A DNA stretch of 64,000 bases from Craterostigma plantagineum (lineage: Eukaryota > Streptophyta > Magnoliopsida > Lamiales > Linderniaceae), in assembly GCA_027422505.1 (NCBI GenBank), contig JAPQWV010000727.1, forward strand, positions 124,001 to 188,000, read 5' to 3'. Within the stretch, counting starts at the first letter, position 1, and every line of letters begins with the position of its first letter. Positions 1 to 9,413 of this stretch are shown here, piece after piece. The notes below the pieces were generated by a model. That model ran no database searches. It saw only the letters and a list, made by a program, of their open reading frames with translations, and was not told the DNA's origin. The position numbers were made by a program, and so were the translations under genes.

Positions 1-436
1 GTATCCTTACAAAATTTTCTCTCGGCGAAACCCAAAAGTTGATCGAAACTGGAATTTACAAATATTTAAAATCTCTTCTCGGCGAAACTGAAACTCAGCT
101 CAAATTCGATCGAAACTAAACATTCAAGTATTTCAAATCTTTTCTCGGCAAAACTACGTATCGCCCGAAACTCCTTTAAATTGATTTGACAATCGCACGA
201 AACACGTTTCGATCGAAACTGAATTTTAAATCCTCTTATAATTTTCTCGGCGAAACTGACTTTCACCCGAAACACGTTTCGATCGAAAACTGAAATCCTT
301 TTATAAGTTAACACCGCGAAACAGAGCATCGCCCGAAACTAAATCAAATCGATCGAAACTCAAAATAAACCATTTGTAATTATTCTCGGCGAAACTGAGC
401 TTCGCCCGAAATCAGTTTCGATCGAAACTCTACTTA

Positions 437-475
437 TCTATATAGCGTTTCGCCCGAAACACTGTTCTTCTTCAT
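437..475 (+). promoter_or_regulatory. Putative internal promoter (TATA-like box) of accessory gene
   Basis: TCTATATAG at 437-445 is followed by a pyrimidine-rich block, ACTGTTCTTCTTCATCGATT (461-480), and a leader rich in CT and CA typical of plant 5' UTRs. The homologous place in the - strand copy has TATTTAAATAG followed by almost the same TGTTCTTCTTCATCGAT block. Conservation of the TATA position and leader block, while the flanking repeats diverge, supports a promoter. This is inference from sequence alone. Confidence 0.5.
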
Positions 476-550
476 CGATTCTCAAATTCACTTTCAAACC
501 CTCTCACAAACTCAGTTTTCACGATTTCTGCAGCTGAAATTTCACTATTG

Positions 551-606
551 GTAAGGATAAATGCATTATCTGCAGCTTTTAACTGATATTTTTCTCGTTC
601 TTGCAG
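551..606 (+). other. Putative 56-nt leader intron upstream of accessory ORF
   Basis: Donor GTAAGGATAA begins at 551 and acceptor TTCTTGCAG ends at 606. The interval has a CTGAT branch-point-like site and a T-rich tract. The copy at 58826-58879 on the - strand has the same donor (GTAAGG), the same internal CAGCTTTTAACTG block and acceptor TCGTGCAG followed by GTTACGCAGATTAGGG. The two copies differ by 2 nt in length. Both splice sites and both exon edges are conserved, which is why I call it an intron. Confidence 0.6.
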
Positions 607-1353
607 GTTGCGCAGATTAGGGTTGAGTGAGTTCGCGCGAATCGTTCTTCAATCCCGTTTCAATTTAGTTTAAATTTGCCCGAAACTAAACCCCGGATTC
701 AATTTCACATCACAATTGATCGGGCGATACTGTCAATTTTATTTATTCTATTATTTTAAATCGATCGATTCGAGGGTCACTTTCGGCCGAAACTGGATAT
801 TTCACTGTTTACTGTAATTTGAATCGTTCAATTTAGACTTTCGGCTGAAACTACTTTTACAATCATAACACATTCTTAAATCCCTCTATTCTGTAGTTTC
901 GATCGAAACCACAATCTAATTTGAATCGATCGATTGCATCTCACTATAGGCCGAAATGGGATCTTCTATTTTTACTATGTTTTAAATCGCACACTTAGGA
1001 CTTCCGACCGAAACTGCATTTTAAGTATAACATGATTTAAATCACACTATTCCTTATTTTCATCGAAACCAAAGTATATAAACAATATGATTTGAATCGC
1101 ACGATGCACACTATTGCCCGAAACTCAATCACACTGAGATTTGGATTGCAACTTGAATTTTGACTGAAACTGATTCACAATGTGATTTACTATGAATCAT
1201 TTCGCCGATTGATTGACTCAATTTCAATATTTCTTCCTATCAACGAACTTTACTCACAATGTTTGCAAAATTTCTCAAGTCCTAAAATGTCAACAACATT
1301 TGACCTTTACCCGTATTTTACATTACCTTTCCAAGCGTTGTAATGGTTGGTTC

Positions 1354-1380
1354 CTACTAATCCCTTGATCTATCTTACAG
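1354..1380 (+). other. Putative splice acceptor with branch point, 10 nt before accessory ATG
   Basis: CTACTAATCCCTTGATC followed by TATCTTACAG (ending 1380) is a strong plant branch point plus acceptor. The ATG of the accessory ORF follows at 1391. The - strand copy has CCACTAATCC, then TTATCTTGCAG, and its ATG 10 nt later (57943). The matching donor lies somewhere in 607-1350; I could not choose among candidates. Confidence 0.5.
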
Positions 1381-1390
1381 ATATACTAAC

Positions 1391-4300
1391 ATGGTGCGAC
1401 TGATTGATGAGGTTTTCGCTTCAAAGGACTGGGCACAGAAATCACCCAACAACTTGCAACTTGACTTTGACAACACCTCCTGCCCAGATCCTATTATTGT
1501 CAAAATTCTAGCAAACCACCTCTGAAAACAGCCCTAAATAACACAGAGGATGTCCCGGAAGTCTATGTCCAACAATTCTGGTCCACCCTTCAAAACCCAA
1601 CAAATAATCCAAAAATAACCCGTCTTTCCGCTATAATTGACAACACCATAGTTGTCTTTACCCCAACCATTCTTCGCTCCCTACTAAACCCACCATACTC
1701 ACTACTATATGATCCCCATCCCTCTAACGATGACCTGATCCGGGACTTCCTATTCATGGGCCACAAACTAAACTCCCAAAACACCATTCACCTTCCTGAC
1801 TTCAACGCAAAAAATATTCCTGGACCCTGGCGGACCCTATTTCTGATCATCAACAAATGCCTCTCATCGAAGCACGCTGGGTCTGACAAATGCAACCGCA
1901 ACATCTTGCTTATCTTCCATGGGATCGTCTTCAACAAAAATTATGATGTCGCACAACTAATCTGGACGGACATCCTAGATCAACTACGAAGGCGAAGTCT
2001 CGGATCCACTAAGCCAGTACTGCCTTACCTACGGTGGCTCCCTGTCATCGTCTAACACTCTGTGGATCTTCATCCCGAAATAGAGCGTCGACCACGGACC
2101 GAGGAGTATCACGCTCCAAAACTCACCAAGATCCAGTCGACAAAGACCAAGTTCGATCATGAGGCCATGATAATACCAGACCACCTATTTCGGCTCCTCG
2201 ATGCAACCGAACCGGAGCTACGAAGATATCTACGCGCAAATAACCTTGACGCTGTTCCCATGGCTGAGCCCATCCCAGCTGAACCTAACCCAGGGACAAG
2301 CCAACCCTCACAGCCAAATGTAGGTCTAGGAAGATCTTCATCCCCAAAGCCAAAACACAAGCGAAAATCCAAAGGGGATGACAGCAGCAGTCAACAGGAA
2401 CGACGTACTAAATAGAAACATGACCGTACTCCTCAGCCCACTAGTCCACAAATAAGCCGGAACGAGCCAATAGGTGCAGGGGATGACTTTGTCTTCCCCC
2501 GAGTAGAAGTTGCGACATCGGGTCCGATCGCGCAAACTACCCTTCCCAGCCACTCAATCATCTCCCAACAGATGATTGTTTCAGATACACACGAGGTACC
2601 ACGTCAACCATCACCACCTCGATCGGAGGGGGTTGATGTATCAAGCAGTCCTCCGCCTCATACTGTAATTTCTTGGATCACGACCAGTCTAGTGCCCTCA
2701 CAATCCATAATTTTTCCATTTTCTAGGACACTTACAATAGTTTCTGCACCTCTAGATCTTAATGATCTAGACCGAATGCTCCACAATGTCTCCGTACTAG
2801 AGTCTAGAACGGAACTGAGCGAAAGCCCCAACGTAGTCAACATCCCTGCAGTTACGACCTTGGGCCATCAATCTGAGTCTGTCTCAGCATTGATGTCAAC
2901 GATGAGCCTAAGTGGCCTCGGTTCTTCAAGTGCTGTGCAAACAGGCGGCACATCAGTACCCTCTACTGATGTTGTGACGACGGAACGTCTTCGTGACTCC
3001 GTCAGGTTATTTTCCCCATTCATGACGGAGGCCAGGCTGAATGATCGACTCGCGGAGTTCGCAAAAGATCTCGAGAACACCATCATGACCCAAGTATACA
3101 GCGCACTTGGTACCTCTTCTCGAGACAAAGGCAAAGGCCCCGTCACCGAAAACGTACCCTCTCAAGCCGACCCATCTCCTGACTCTGACGGCGGCCCGTG
3201 GAACGTTCCAATCATGGAACTCGTCGATGTTCTGCTGGCCCGACTCCGCACTGCACTAAAGCTAACTGCGTACGAAGCGGAGGTGCTCAGATGTCTGGAG
3301 CTTCCTTTCAACCCACCTAACCCCGGCGAGGCCCAGTCATCCCAACAACCACGTGACGATCTTGACGGTGGCGATCGTCCGAGGGGGAGAAGACACGAGA
3401 GACAGGGCCTCAGCCTCCTCAACAGTCACAGCCACAGCCTAGAGCCACCCAAACACCTACTAGAACAAGACCACCTACACCTACCCAAACCAGAAAATCT
3501 ACTCGAACTACTACCAAGACAATGCAACCGACCTCGTCATCAGCCATGAGTCTTTCACCGCCTAGCCTTACAAACCCAAGAATCTCCTTCGATCCTCCAT
3601 CCTCACCTACTCTATCCCTTCAGTCAAATGTATCGATCGTATCTCTTGAAACACTTTACAACCCACACACAGCGGTAAAAAAATACATCTTCAACGACGA
3701 TTGGTTAACAAAGCCGATGCATCCAGCCTTGGCCAAGGGCTTACTGGACAATGCCAGATTCTTTTTGATGAAGGCAAACGTTAGCCTGGCCCTTATCGAC
3801 GATGATGAACTCGAGGAAGGTGAAGACTACGAAGTAGACATTCCAGAACTTCCCGAGCTTCTCAAACACGTCGTCGTCGATGAGGAGTGCCCCCCTCGAA
3901 GTCGAAGATAGGAGAAGAACAGAAGCCAACGTGGGAAAATGTCAAAGTGATCGCTCCATATCAAGAAGAGATACGGAGAAGAATCTGGAGGAAGGAAGAT
4001 AGGATCAAGACGTTAGACGAGCTTGATTTAAGAGGCCTAACTCATCTCCTGAGACCAATCGTTATATGATACCTGCTCTCTCTTCGTAGAGGGCTTGTGT
4101 GGAGGGGAAAAGATACCAACATTGACACTCTTAGAAGAGAAAAGAAGGAAAAGGCCAGAATCAGCAAAATCTTGGGAGTACGACGAGGTCGTCTCGACTT
4201 CTATGAATATCCTATCTACAAAGTGCAGCGAGAAGATGGGACGGTCGAGGAACTGACTGAAGGCGATCTCTCCTACATCAGAGGTGAAGACGTTGATCAG

Positions 4301-4837
4301 ATACTGGGAAGCTTCAGATTTCTTGGAACACTCCAGAATCAAGACTTAAAAGTGGGATACGTCGCTCTTAAGCGATTCATGATGCGCCAAATCAAGTTCA
4401 ACTCGACTCACGATCTTCAAATGGCGGTAGAAAGCAACATGAAAAGGGTGAACCTGACAAAGCCATACTTCGAAGTCCCCGACCCAAGTCTTGGTGAAGG
4501 CCACATAATCAATGAAGCCAACGATCCATCAGTGGTCTACATCAACTACAAGGGAGAAAAGAGGCTGATGAAAACATCCGAGATTGCCAAATTCAGCGAT
4601 GGAACACTGCTGATCATTCGGAGCAAACTCGAAAGGATTCTGGAGCAGCTAAGGTTCGAAGAAGCAGAAGTCCAGGAGAAGTACGAGATGCTGATTAACA
4701 TCATTTCGGACCGAATATCATTACGAAGAACGATACGATCATACGAGTTCAGACTTGGACTCAGGAAATCGGTCTATGCTGTGGAGAAACCCATGTAGAA
4801 GAAGACACCAATGACACCAAAGCAAAAAGGATGCTAA
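1391..4837 (+). pseudogene. Sirevirus accessory (post-pol) ORF, degenerate copy
   Basis: The function of this protein family is unknown. It occupies the position of the so-called envelope-like ORF of Sireviruses, but I see no signal peptide or membrane segment. The start (VRLIDEVFASKDW after Met) matches the better copy at 57943-54527, - strand. The N-terminal third carries the conserved stretch PWRTLFLIINKCL; the middle is Pro/Ser/Thr-rich and low in complexity. The C-terminal third contains a domain often found next to plant copia pol, with motifs YPIYKVQRED, DLQMAVESNMKRVNLTKP and KFSDGTLLII. Compared with the other copy, 1-bp deletions lie near 1518, 3377 and 3893, and stop codons replace Gln or Arg codons near 2055, 2415 and 4069, with a further stop at 4798. 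It encodes no full-length product. Confidence 0.85.
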
Positions 4838-4846
4838 AGGGGAGAT
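4836..4846 (+). other. Polypurine tract of element S1
   Basis: AAAGGGGAGAT lies immediately 5' of the LTR start TGTTAGG and overlaps the end of the accessory ORF (terminal TAA at 4835-4837). It would prime plus-strand DNA synthesis. The - strand copy has the equivalent AAGGGGGAG next to its LTR. Confidence 0.75.
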
Positions 4847-5155
4847 TGTTAGGAATATTTTGTAGCATCCTTTAATTTATGTAATATTGGGTTAATATGT
4901 GTTTATTTAGTGGGTTGTAGTAGTTTGGGGTGACTTACTATATTAGTAAGAGTTTGGGACCGGGCTTTAATATACCAAATACTTGTGGATAAAGCCTTAA
5001 CTTACCCTAATTAGGGTTTATCAAAAGAATTGAAAAGGTATGCCACCTTGTACTTTTCCTTAGAAAAACACACTAACACGCACTCAAGGTGTTCATCACG
5101 TTTTTTACATTCAAACCTTTCTTTTGATCCTTGTTTGGTAATAAAAGGGCCAACA
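4847..5155 (+). repeat. 3' LTR of Sirevirus S1 (309 bp)
   Basis: It starts TGTTAGGAATATTT and ends GGGCCAACA. It aligns along its length with the inverse complement of 54209-54518, sharing the block TTGATCCTTGTTTGGTAATA near the 3' end and AATTAGGGTTT(T)ATCAAAAG in the middle. The flanking base string after it is AGTGT; the partner duplication is outside the window. Confidence 0.85.
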
Positions 5156-5714
5156 AGTGTCCGTATTTTATATGATAAATCAAGTATTCGAATTCGAAAT
5201 TTAAGTAGTTTGTGTTCGAATTCAGGCATTTTTGTCATAATACACATATAATAAGGAAACAAACCAGTTATTCATTAATAAGCATTTATAGTCTAAGCCA
5301 CTTCGAGAGCCTTAACACTATTCCTACTTCGTATATTCTCACTTGGAGGTGTTGCAGTTCGAGCCACATCACAGCTTGGTGGTTCATCAATCAAAATGCA
5401 CGCACCGCACCTCATTGGTTAATCCTTGCAAAATCCTGCATTTGTTCCGTAAGGGTGAGGGCTGAATAGAGATCAAAGGAATTGAGTGGCGAAAGGAAAA
5501 GAAAAAGAATAGTAAGAAAACAAACTAAGTTTAAATAAACCAAGAAAAAAGCAATTTCTTCCAAAATGGTGAAGGAAAGGACAGCAAAGCTAATGAAAAT
5601 CATTTTCTCCTGGGGTTCTTTACCTCATCAATTTCAATGATCCAAACACAGCGTAAGAGTATTGGGTTGGAAAAAAAAATGAAGGATTCAAGAAATTAAG
5701 AGCTCACTCACCAT
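5156..5714. other. Non-coding flank between S1 LTR and importin-alpha pseudogene
   Basis: No supported coding region or RNA gene. Short ORFs here show no recognisable similarity. The part next to 5715 would be the 3' untranslated region of the former importin-alpha gene. Confidence 0.6.
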
Positions 5715-6191
5715 TCAATTGAATTTGAATACCCCCGATGGAATTGGAAGCTCGCCGCCTCCTCCTACCCCAAATCCGAGCTGTTGCTGGTTAGGCTCGT
5801 CATCTTCTTCTTCGAGCCAACAGGTTTCGAGTATCTTCACAGCCTTCTCGTAGATCTCAGTGTTATCGTGCCTCTGAAGGTTCTCAATCTTCTCGAGCCC
5901 AAATGCATCGTCGATCATCTGAGGAATACGTTGACATTGCCTACGGTGTTCTTATCCGCTTCCCCAACCTTGAGAATCTTCTCGAGTCCTTCGAGGCACA
6001 CGGTCACGATTCTCGGGTCGGGGCATACTAGGAGACTGCACAGAGGTGATATGCACCCGGCACTTACCAAGAACCTGAGGGCCGGGAAAGAGGAAGGCTG
6101 TTGGGAATTTATTTCCTTTTTTTGGCTTACATTATTTTTTTGGTTTTGTATGATATGGGTGGTGGCGTTGTTATAAGTACATAGAAATTTA

Positions 6192-6725
6192 AGGGTTGTA
6201 ATTTTAAGACAATAAATGTCAAAATTAAAGCAATTTGAGAACACCTAAATTTAAAGGTTGCAATTGTCGGTCATTAAGTTTCGCCATTGACGCAATTTGA
6301 GGAGAATTAACACCATAATTTTGAAACTTTTTTTCATCAAATACTTTAATTTTGTTGTTGTCCTAAAATTGCACTATTTAAGTTAGGTGTCTTCAGTTTC
6401 GAAACTAATTGTCCTAATATCTCCATCACCTAATTTAGGTTTCCTTAAAATGCCACTTCCTCAAATATACCTAGATAAAAAGGGTTGCAGTTTTTGGGAC
6501 AATAAATTTCAAAATCAAAGCAATTTGAGAATACCTAAATTAAAGGTTGTTGCCTTAGGCGTTGAATTTCAAAATCGAAGCAATTCGAGGAGAATTAACG
6601 TCGAATTTTGAAACATACGGTCCTAAAACTGCAATATTTAAGTTAGGTGTCTTCAATGAATTGTCCTAATATTGCTACACCCTAATTTAGTTGTCCTTAA
6701 AAATGTCACTCACCTAAATATACAT
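6192..6725. repeat. Imperfect tandem duplication (~290-bp unit) in importin-alpha intron
   Basis: The unit beginning AAGGGTTGTAATTTTAAGAC (6191) recurs at about 6480 as AAGGGTTGCAGTTTTTGGGAC. Both copies go through CAAAGCAATTTGAGAA or similar, GAGGAGAATTAACxxC, TTTAAGTTAGGTGTCTTCA, CCTAATTTAG and CACCTAAATATAC or similar. The second copy is shorter. Confidence 0.75.
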
Positions 6726-6998
6726 GACTAAAAAATAACTAATCCGTCTTTCTTCTATGAACCTCGATGATTAATGAGCTGATCGATAAAGAGAGTAGAA
6801 ATCATACTTAATTTGCTCATGTGTTCCACCCGACGTGGCGTTGGAGATGGCCCACGCACCTTCTTTCTTTATCTCAAATTCAGCTTTTTGAAGAAGGCCA
6901 ACGAGCGGGGCTATGATACCAGAATCAATAACAGCCTACAGAATCAAAGATGAGTATCGAAGATCAGCTTGATTGAAGACACGAAGTTAGCAACTTGC

Positions 6999-7435
6999 GA
7001 GAGGCGCCATTTCTAAACCATGGCGCACGGCTTTAACATGGCGACGCCACGCCCCACGTCGCTGTGGCCCGCGCCATGGGCCGTTGCCCATGGTGACACG
7101 GCCCAAAAAGCTTATTTGGGCCTTTTAGTTTTTAAATTTATGGGCCCAAAAGCTTGTATATATTTATTTTAAACACAAAAAAATTAGTAGTAGGGTAAGA
7201 CGCGGACGAAGTAAATAAATGAAGCTAGAAAATTCAAAAAGTGATTCATGAAGCTTATTTGATTGAATTATATATATATACATATATATAACTTTTTAAT
7301 GATATATCTTGGTTATTCTTATAGCCCCTATATATTTTAATCTTTAATATTCAAATGCGCCGTCCTTCGATATTGCGCGCCGTGCCATGGCTCTAGCGGG
7401 CCTTCGCGCCTTAACGCGCCCTGCGCCACTAAAAA
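6999..7435. repeat. Intronic insert with GC-rich, CCATGGCGC-type ends (possible non-autonomous element)
   Basis: Within the intron at 6936-7497 a sharply GC-rich block at about 6999-7100 contains palindrome-like pieces such as GGCGCCAT, CCATGGCGC and GCGCCATGGGC. A second such block lies at about 7355-7430 (GCGCCGT, GCGCGCCGTGCCATGG, GCGCC). AT-rich DNA lies between. This resembles a small DNA transposon with GC-rich ends, but I could not fix exact ends or a target duplication. Confidence 0.3.
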
Positions 7436-8132
7436 CTACGAGTTAATTAATTCAACACTTCTTAACATAAAATGAGGTAAGATATTCTTTATTATACCTG
7501 TATCTGATCCTTATTCCCTGCAGTGATGTTAGAGATAGTCCAACAAGCTTTTTACTTGATGCTTTTCTTATGATTTGACGTCCACAAGTTAAGTAGGCAA
7601 GGAAGTGCCCCTTGATTGATACAGCCTGGAAATTTATGACAGAAGTAGAAGAAATAAGTTGGAGTAATAAAAAATCACATCCGAGCAACTGCAATTTATC
7701 AAATATTGCTTGGTGTCCAGCAATCTGCAAAGGTTACTAACTATCATTACAAACCTCGATCCAAAAACAACCAATTAAATAAAAAATGGTCCTCATTCTT
7801 TAGATAATATTTATTACATACTACCTGCGTCTGAAAATCATCGCCAGTCACGATATTACAATAGTGCGAAGAGCAGGGATTAGAATTGACGGCGATCGAT
7901 ATCTGCAAATGTCATCCTTCATAAACAAAAAAAAAGTTAACTTTAGAAAAACAATATAATGAGAGTGTTATCACTTATGTAAGAAGCTCGATCAATCGAG
8001 GGCATACACCAGCTTCGATCACAGCTTGGATTTTTTTGTTCGCACCATCAGATAGATAGGACAGAGCCCAACATGAATCAGTTACGACTTCCTCGTCGCT
8101 CATTTTAATAAGGTGTGAAAGGAACGGAAGAG

Positions 8133-8440
8133 TGTTAGAAAAATAAGCTCTACCATTGGCAGACAACTTTAAGATATTAAGGATGAATTTTGGGATTATT
8201 GGTTTTGGCAGACATCTTCTGATGTCGAGGAGTACTTTTAGGAATATGTTACTAGTGTGTTTTGTGCTTTATCTAGAATGGTCTATGTGGCATTATAAAC
8301 CACCCATGCATGTAGTATGTTTGTAACGAGCAATGAGATAATAAAAAAAAACCAAGGACTCCTCTGTCGTTCTCCATCTCTCACCAACTATCTTTCGTCT
8401 CCTTATTTCCAAAAACCAGAAATATAAATATATGTTAACA
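8133..8440 (+). repeat. 5' LTR of copia element
   Basis: It starts TGTTAGAAAAATAAGC and ends TATGTTAACA. A run of nine A residues sits near 8342-8350, where the 3' LTR has fewer. A perfect target duplication precedes it. Confidence 0.95.
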
Positions 8441-8442
8441 AG

Positions 8443-8454
8443 TGGTATCAGAGC
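8443..8454 (+). other. Primer-binding site (initiator tRNA-Met)
   Basis: TGGTATCAGAGC lies 2 nt after the 5' LTR and is complementary to the 3' end of plant initiator methionine tRNA. The gag ATG follows at 8458. Confidence 0.9.
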
Positions 8455-8457
8455 TCC

Positions 8458-9413
8458 ATGGCAAACAATAATACAAACGCTCCCGGTATCAACTATATGA
8501 TGTGTCCGCGTCTATCAAAGACGAATTATGACAAATGGTCCATACACATGAAAGCATTGCTTGGATCACAAGATGCTTGGGAAGTCGTCGAGTCCGGGTA
8601 TACAGAACATGAATCAGTAGCAGGCTTATCCGGAGCCCAAGTAAAAGAGCTGAAAGAGTCACGCAAGAAAGACAAGAGTGCTCTTTACCTGATCTACCAA
8701 GCCGTAGACGAATCGGGTTTCGAAAAAATTGCCGGTGCAAAGAGTTCCAATGAAGCATGGGAGATTCTTGAAAAGGCGTATCAAGGAGCGGATCGAGTGA
8801 AACAGGTTCGCCTACAAACTCTTAGACGGGAGTTTGAGACGCTGTGGATGAAGGAAGGAGATAACGTATCCGACTTCATTACGAAGGTCGAAACCGTTGC
8901 CAATCAACTCAAGAGGAATGGTGAAGAGGTGCCGGAGAACAGAATAGTCGAAAAAATTCTGCATCGTATGTGCCATTGAGGAATCGAAAGATCTCTCCGA
9001 GATGACTGTGAACGAGTTGACAAGCTCTCTAGAGGCCCATGAACAAAGGAGGGCATCTAGGAAACGTGAAACGGTGGAAGAAGCGTTGCAGGCGAAGATG
9101 AAAATAAAAGACAACAACCACGACAAAGATGATGACACAACCAGACAACGAGGAAACTATCGAGGTAGAGCAACATATCGAGGACGTGGAAGATCAGGAG
9201 GAAGAGGAAGAGGTTCATCAAATGAAGGCAACGGAAAAAATAAAAATCACTCATGGAATACATATCGAGGCGGACGAGGTCGAGGCAGACACAATAAGAG
9301 GAATGTTCAATGTTACACATGCAAGAAGTACGGCCATATTGCTGCTGAATGCTATTCAACGAACAAAGCAGCGAAACGAAAGAGCATAAGAAAGCTGAGG
9401 AAGAGATCCTGCT
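8458..9413 (+). pseudogene. copia gag (frameshifted)
   Basis: This is the capsid/nucleocapsid precursor. The N-terminal part (ATG at 8458, NYDKWSIHMKALLGSQDAW) is a typical copia gag of the UBN2 type. The reading frame breaks near 8960 at an indel: the first frame ends at 8979, and the gag sequence continues in another frame with AIEESKDLSEMTVNEL. An Arg/Gly-rich linker (about 9150-9300) precedes one CCHC zinc knuckle, [14 protein letters not shown] (9311-9352). Just after the knuckle a further indel separates gag from the pol frame, so gag ends prematurely at about 9413. Confidence 0.9.

Larger units (their letters stand above)
1..1200 (+). repeat. Array of CGAAAC / CGATCGAAAC motifs upstream of accessory ORF
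   Basis: The stretch is densely filled, especially at 1-460, with variants of three motifs: TCTCGGCGAAACTGA, TCGCCCGAAACT and TTTCGATCGAAACT. The full form AGTTTCGATCGAAACT is a perfect 16-bp palindrome. Spacing is irregular, typically 20-60 bp, so this is neither a regular satellite nor a CRISPR-type array. Density drops after the putative promoter at about 440. The homologous spacer of the - strand copy (58230-59360) has the same motifs, so the array is a property of the element family. Confidence 0.8.
1..5155 (+). mobile_element. Sirevirus-like Ty1/copia element S1, 3' part only
   Basis: This is the 3' portion of a copia element; gag, pol and the 5' LTR lie left of the window. In order it holds a spacer with CGAAAC-type repeats, a TATA-like box, a small intron, a broken accessory ORF, a polypurine tract and a 309-bp LTR. 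The same order occurs on the opposite strand at 54209-59420, where it is directly joined to a copia pol. That joining identifies this copy as copia and places the ORF downstream of pol, as in Sireviruses with an extra 3' ORF. The accessory ORF has at least three frameshifts and three nonsense codons, so this copy is dead. The 5-bp duplication cannot be checked because the left end is missing. Confidence 0.85.

Noticed and set aside
1..460. CRISPR-like array
   Set aside because: Motif spacing and sequence are irregular, the motif is palindromic and scattered, and the context is a plant retrotransposon.
8443..8454. tRNA gene at TGGTATCAGAGC sites
   Set aside because: Only the 12-nt primer-binding complement is present, next to LTRs; no cloverleaf.
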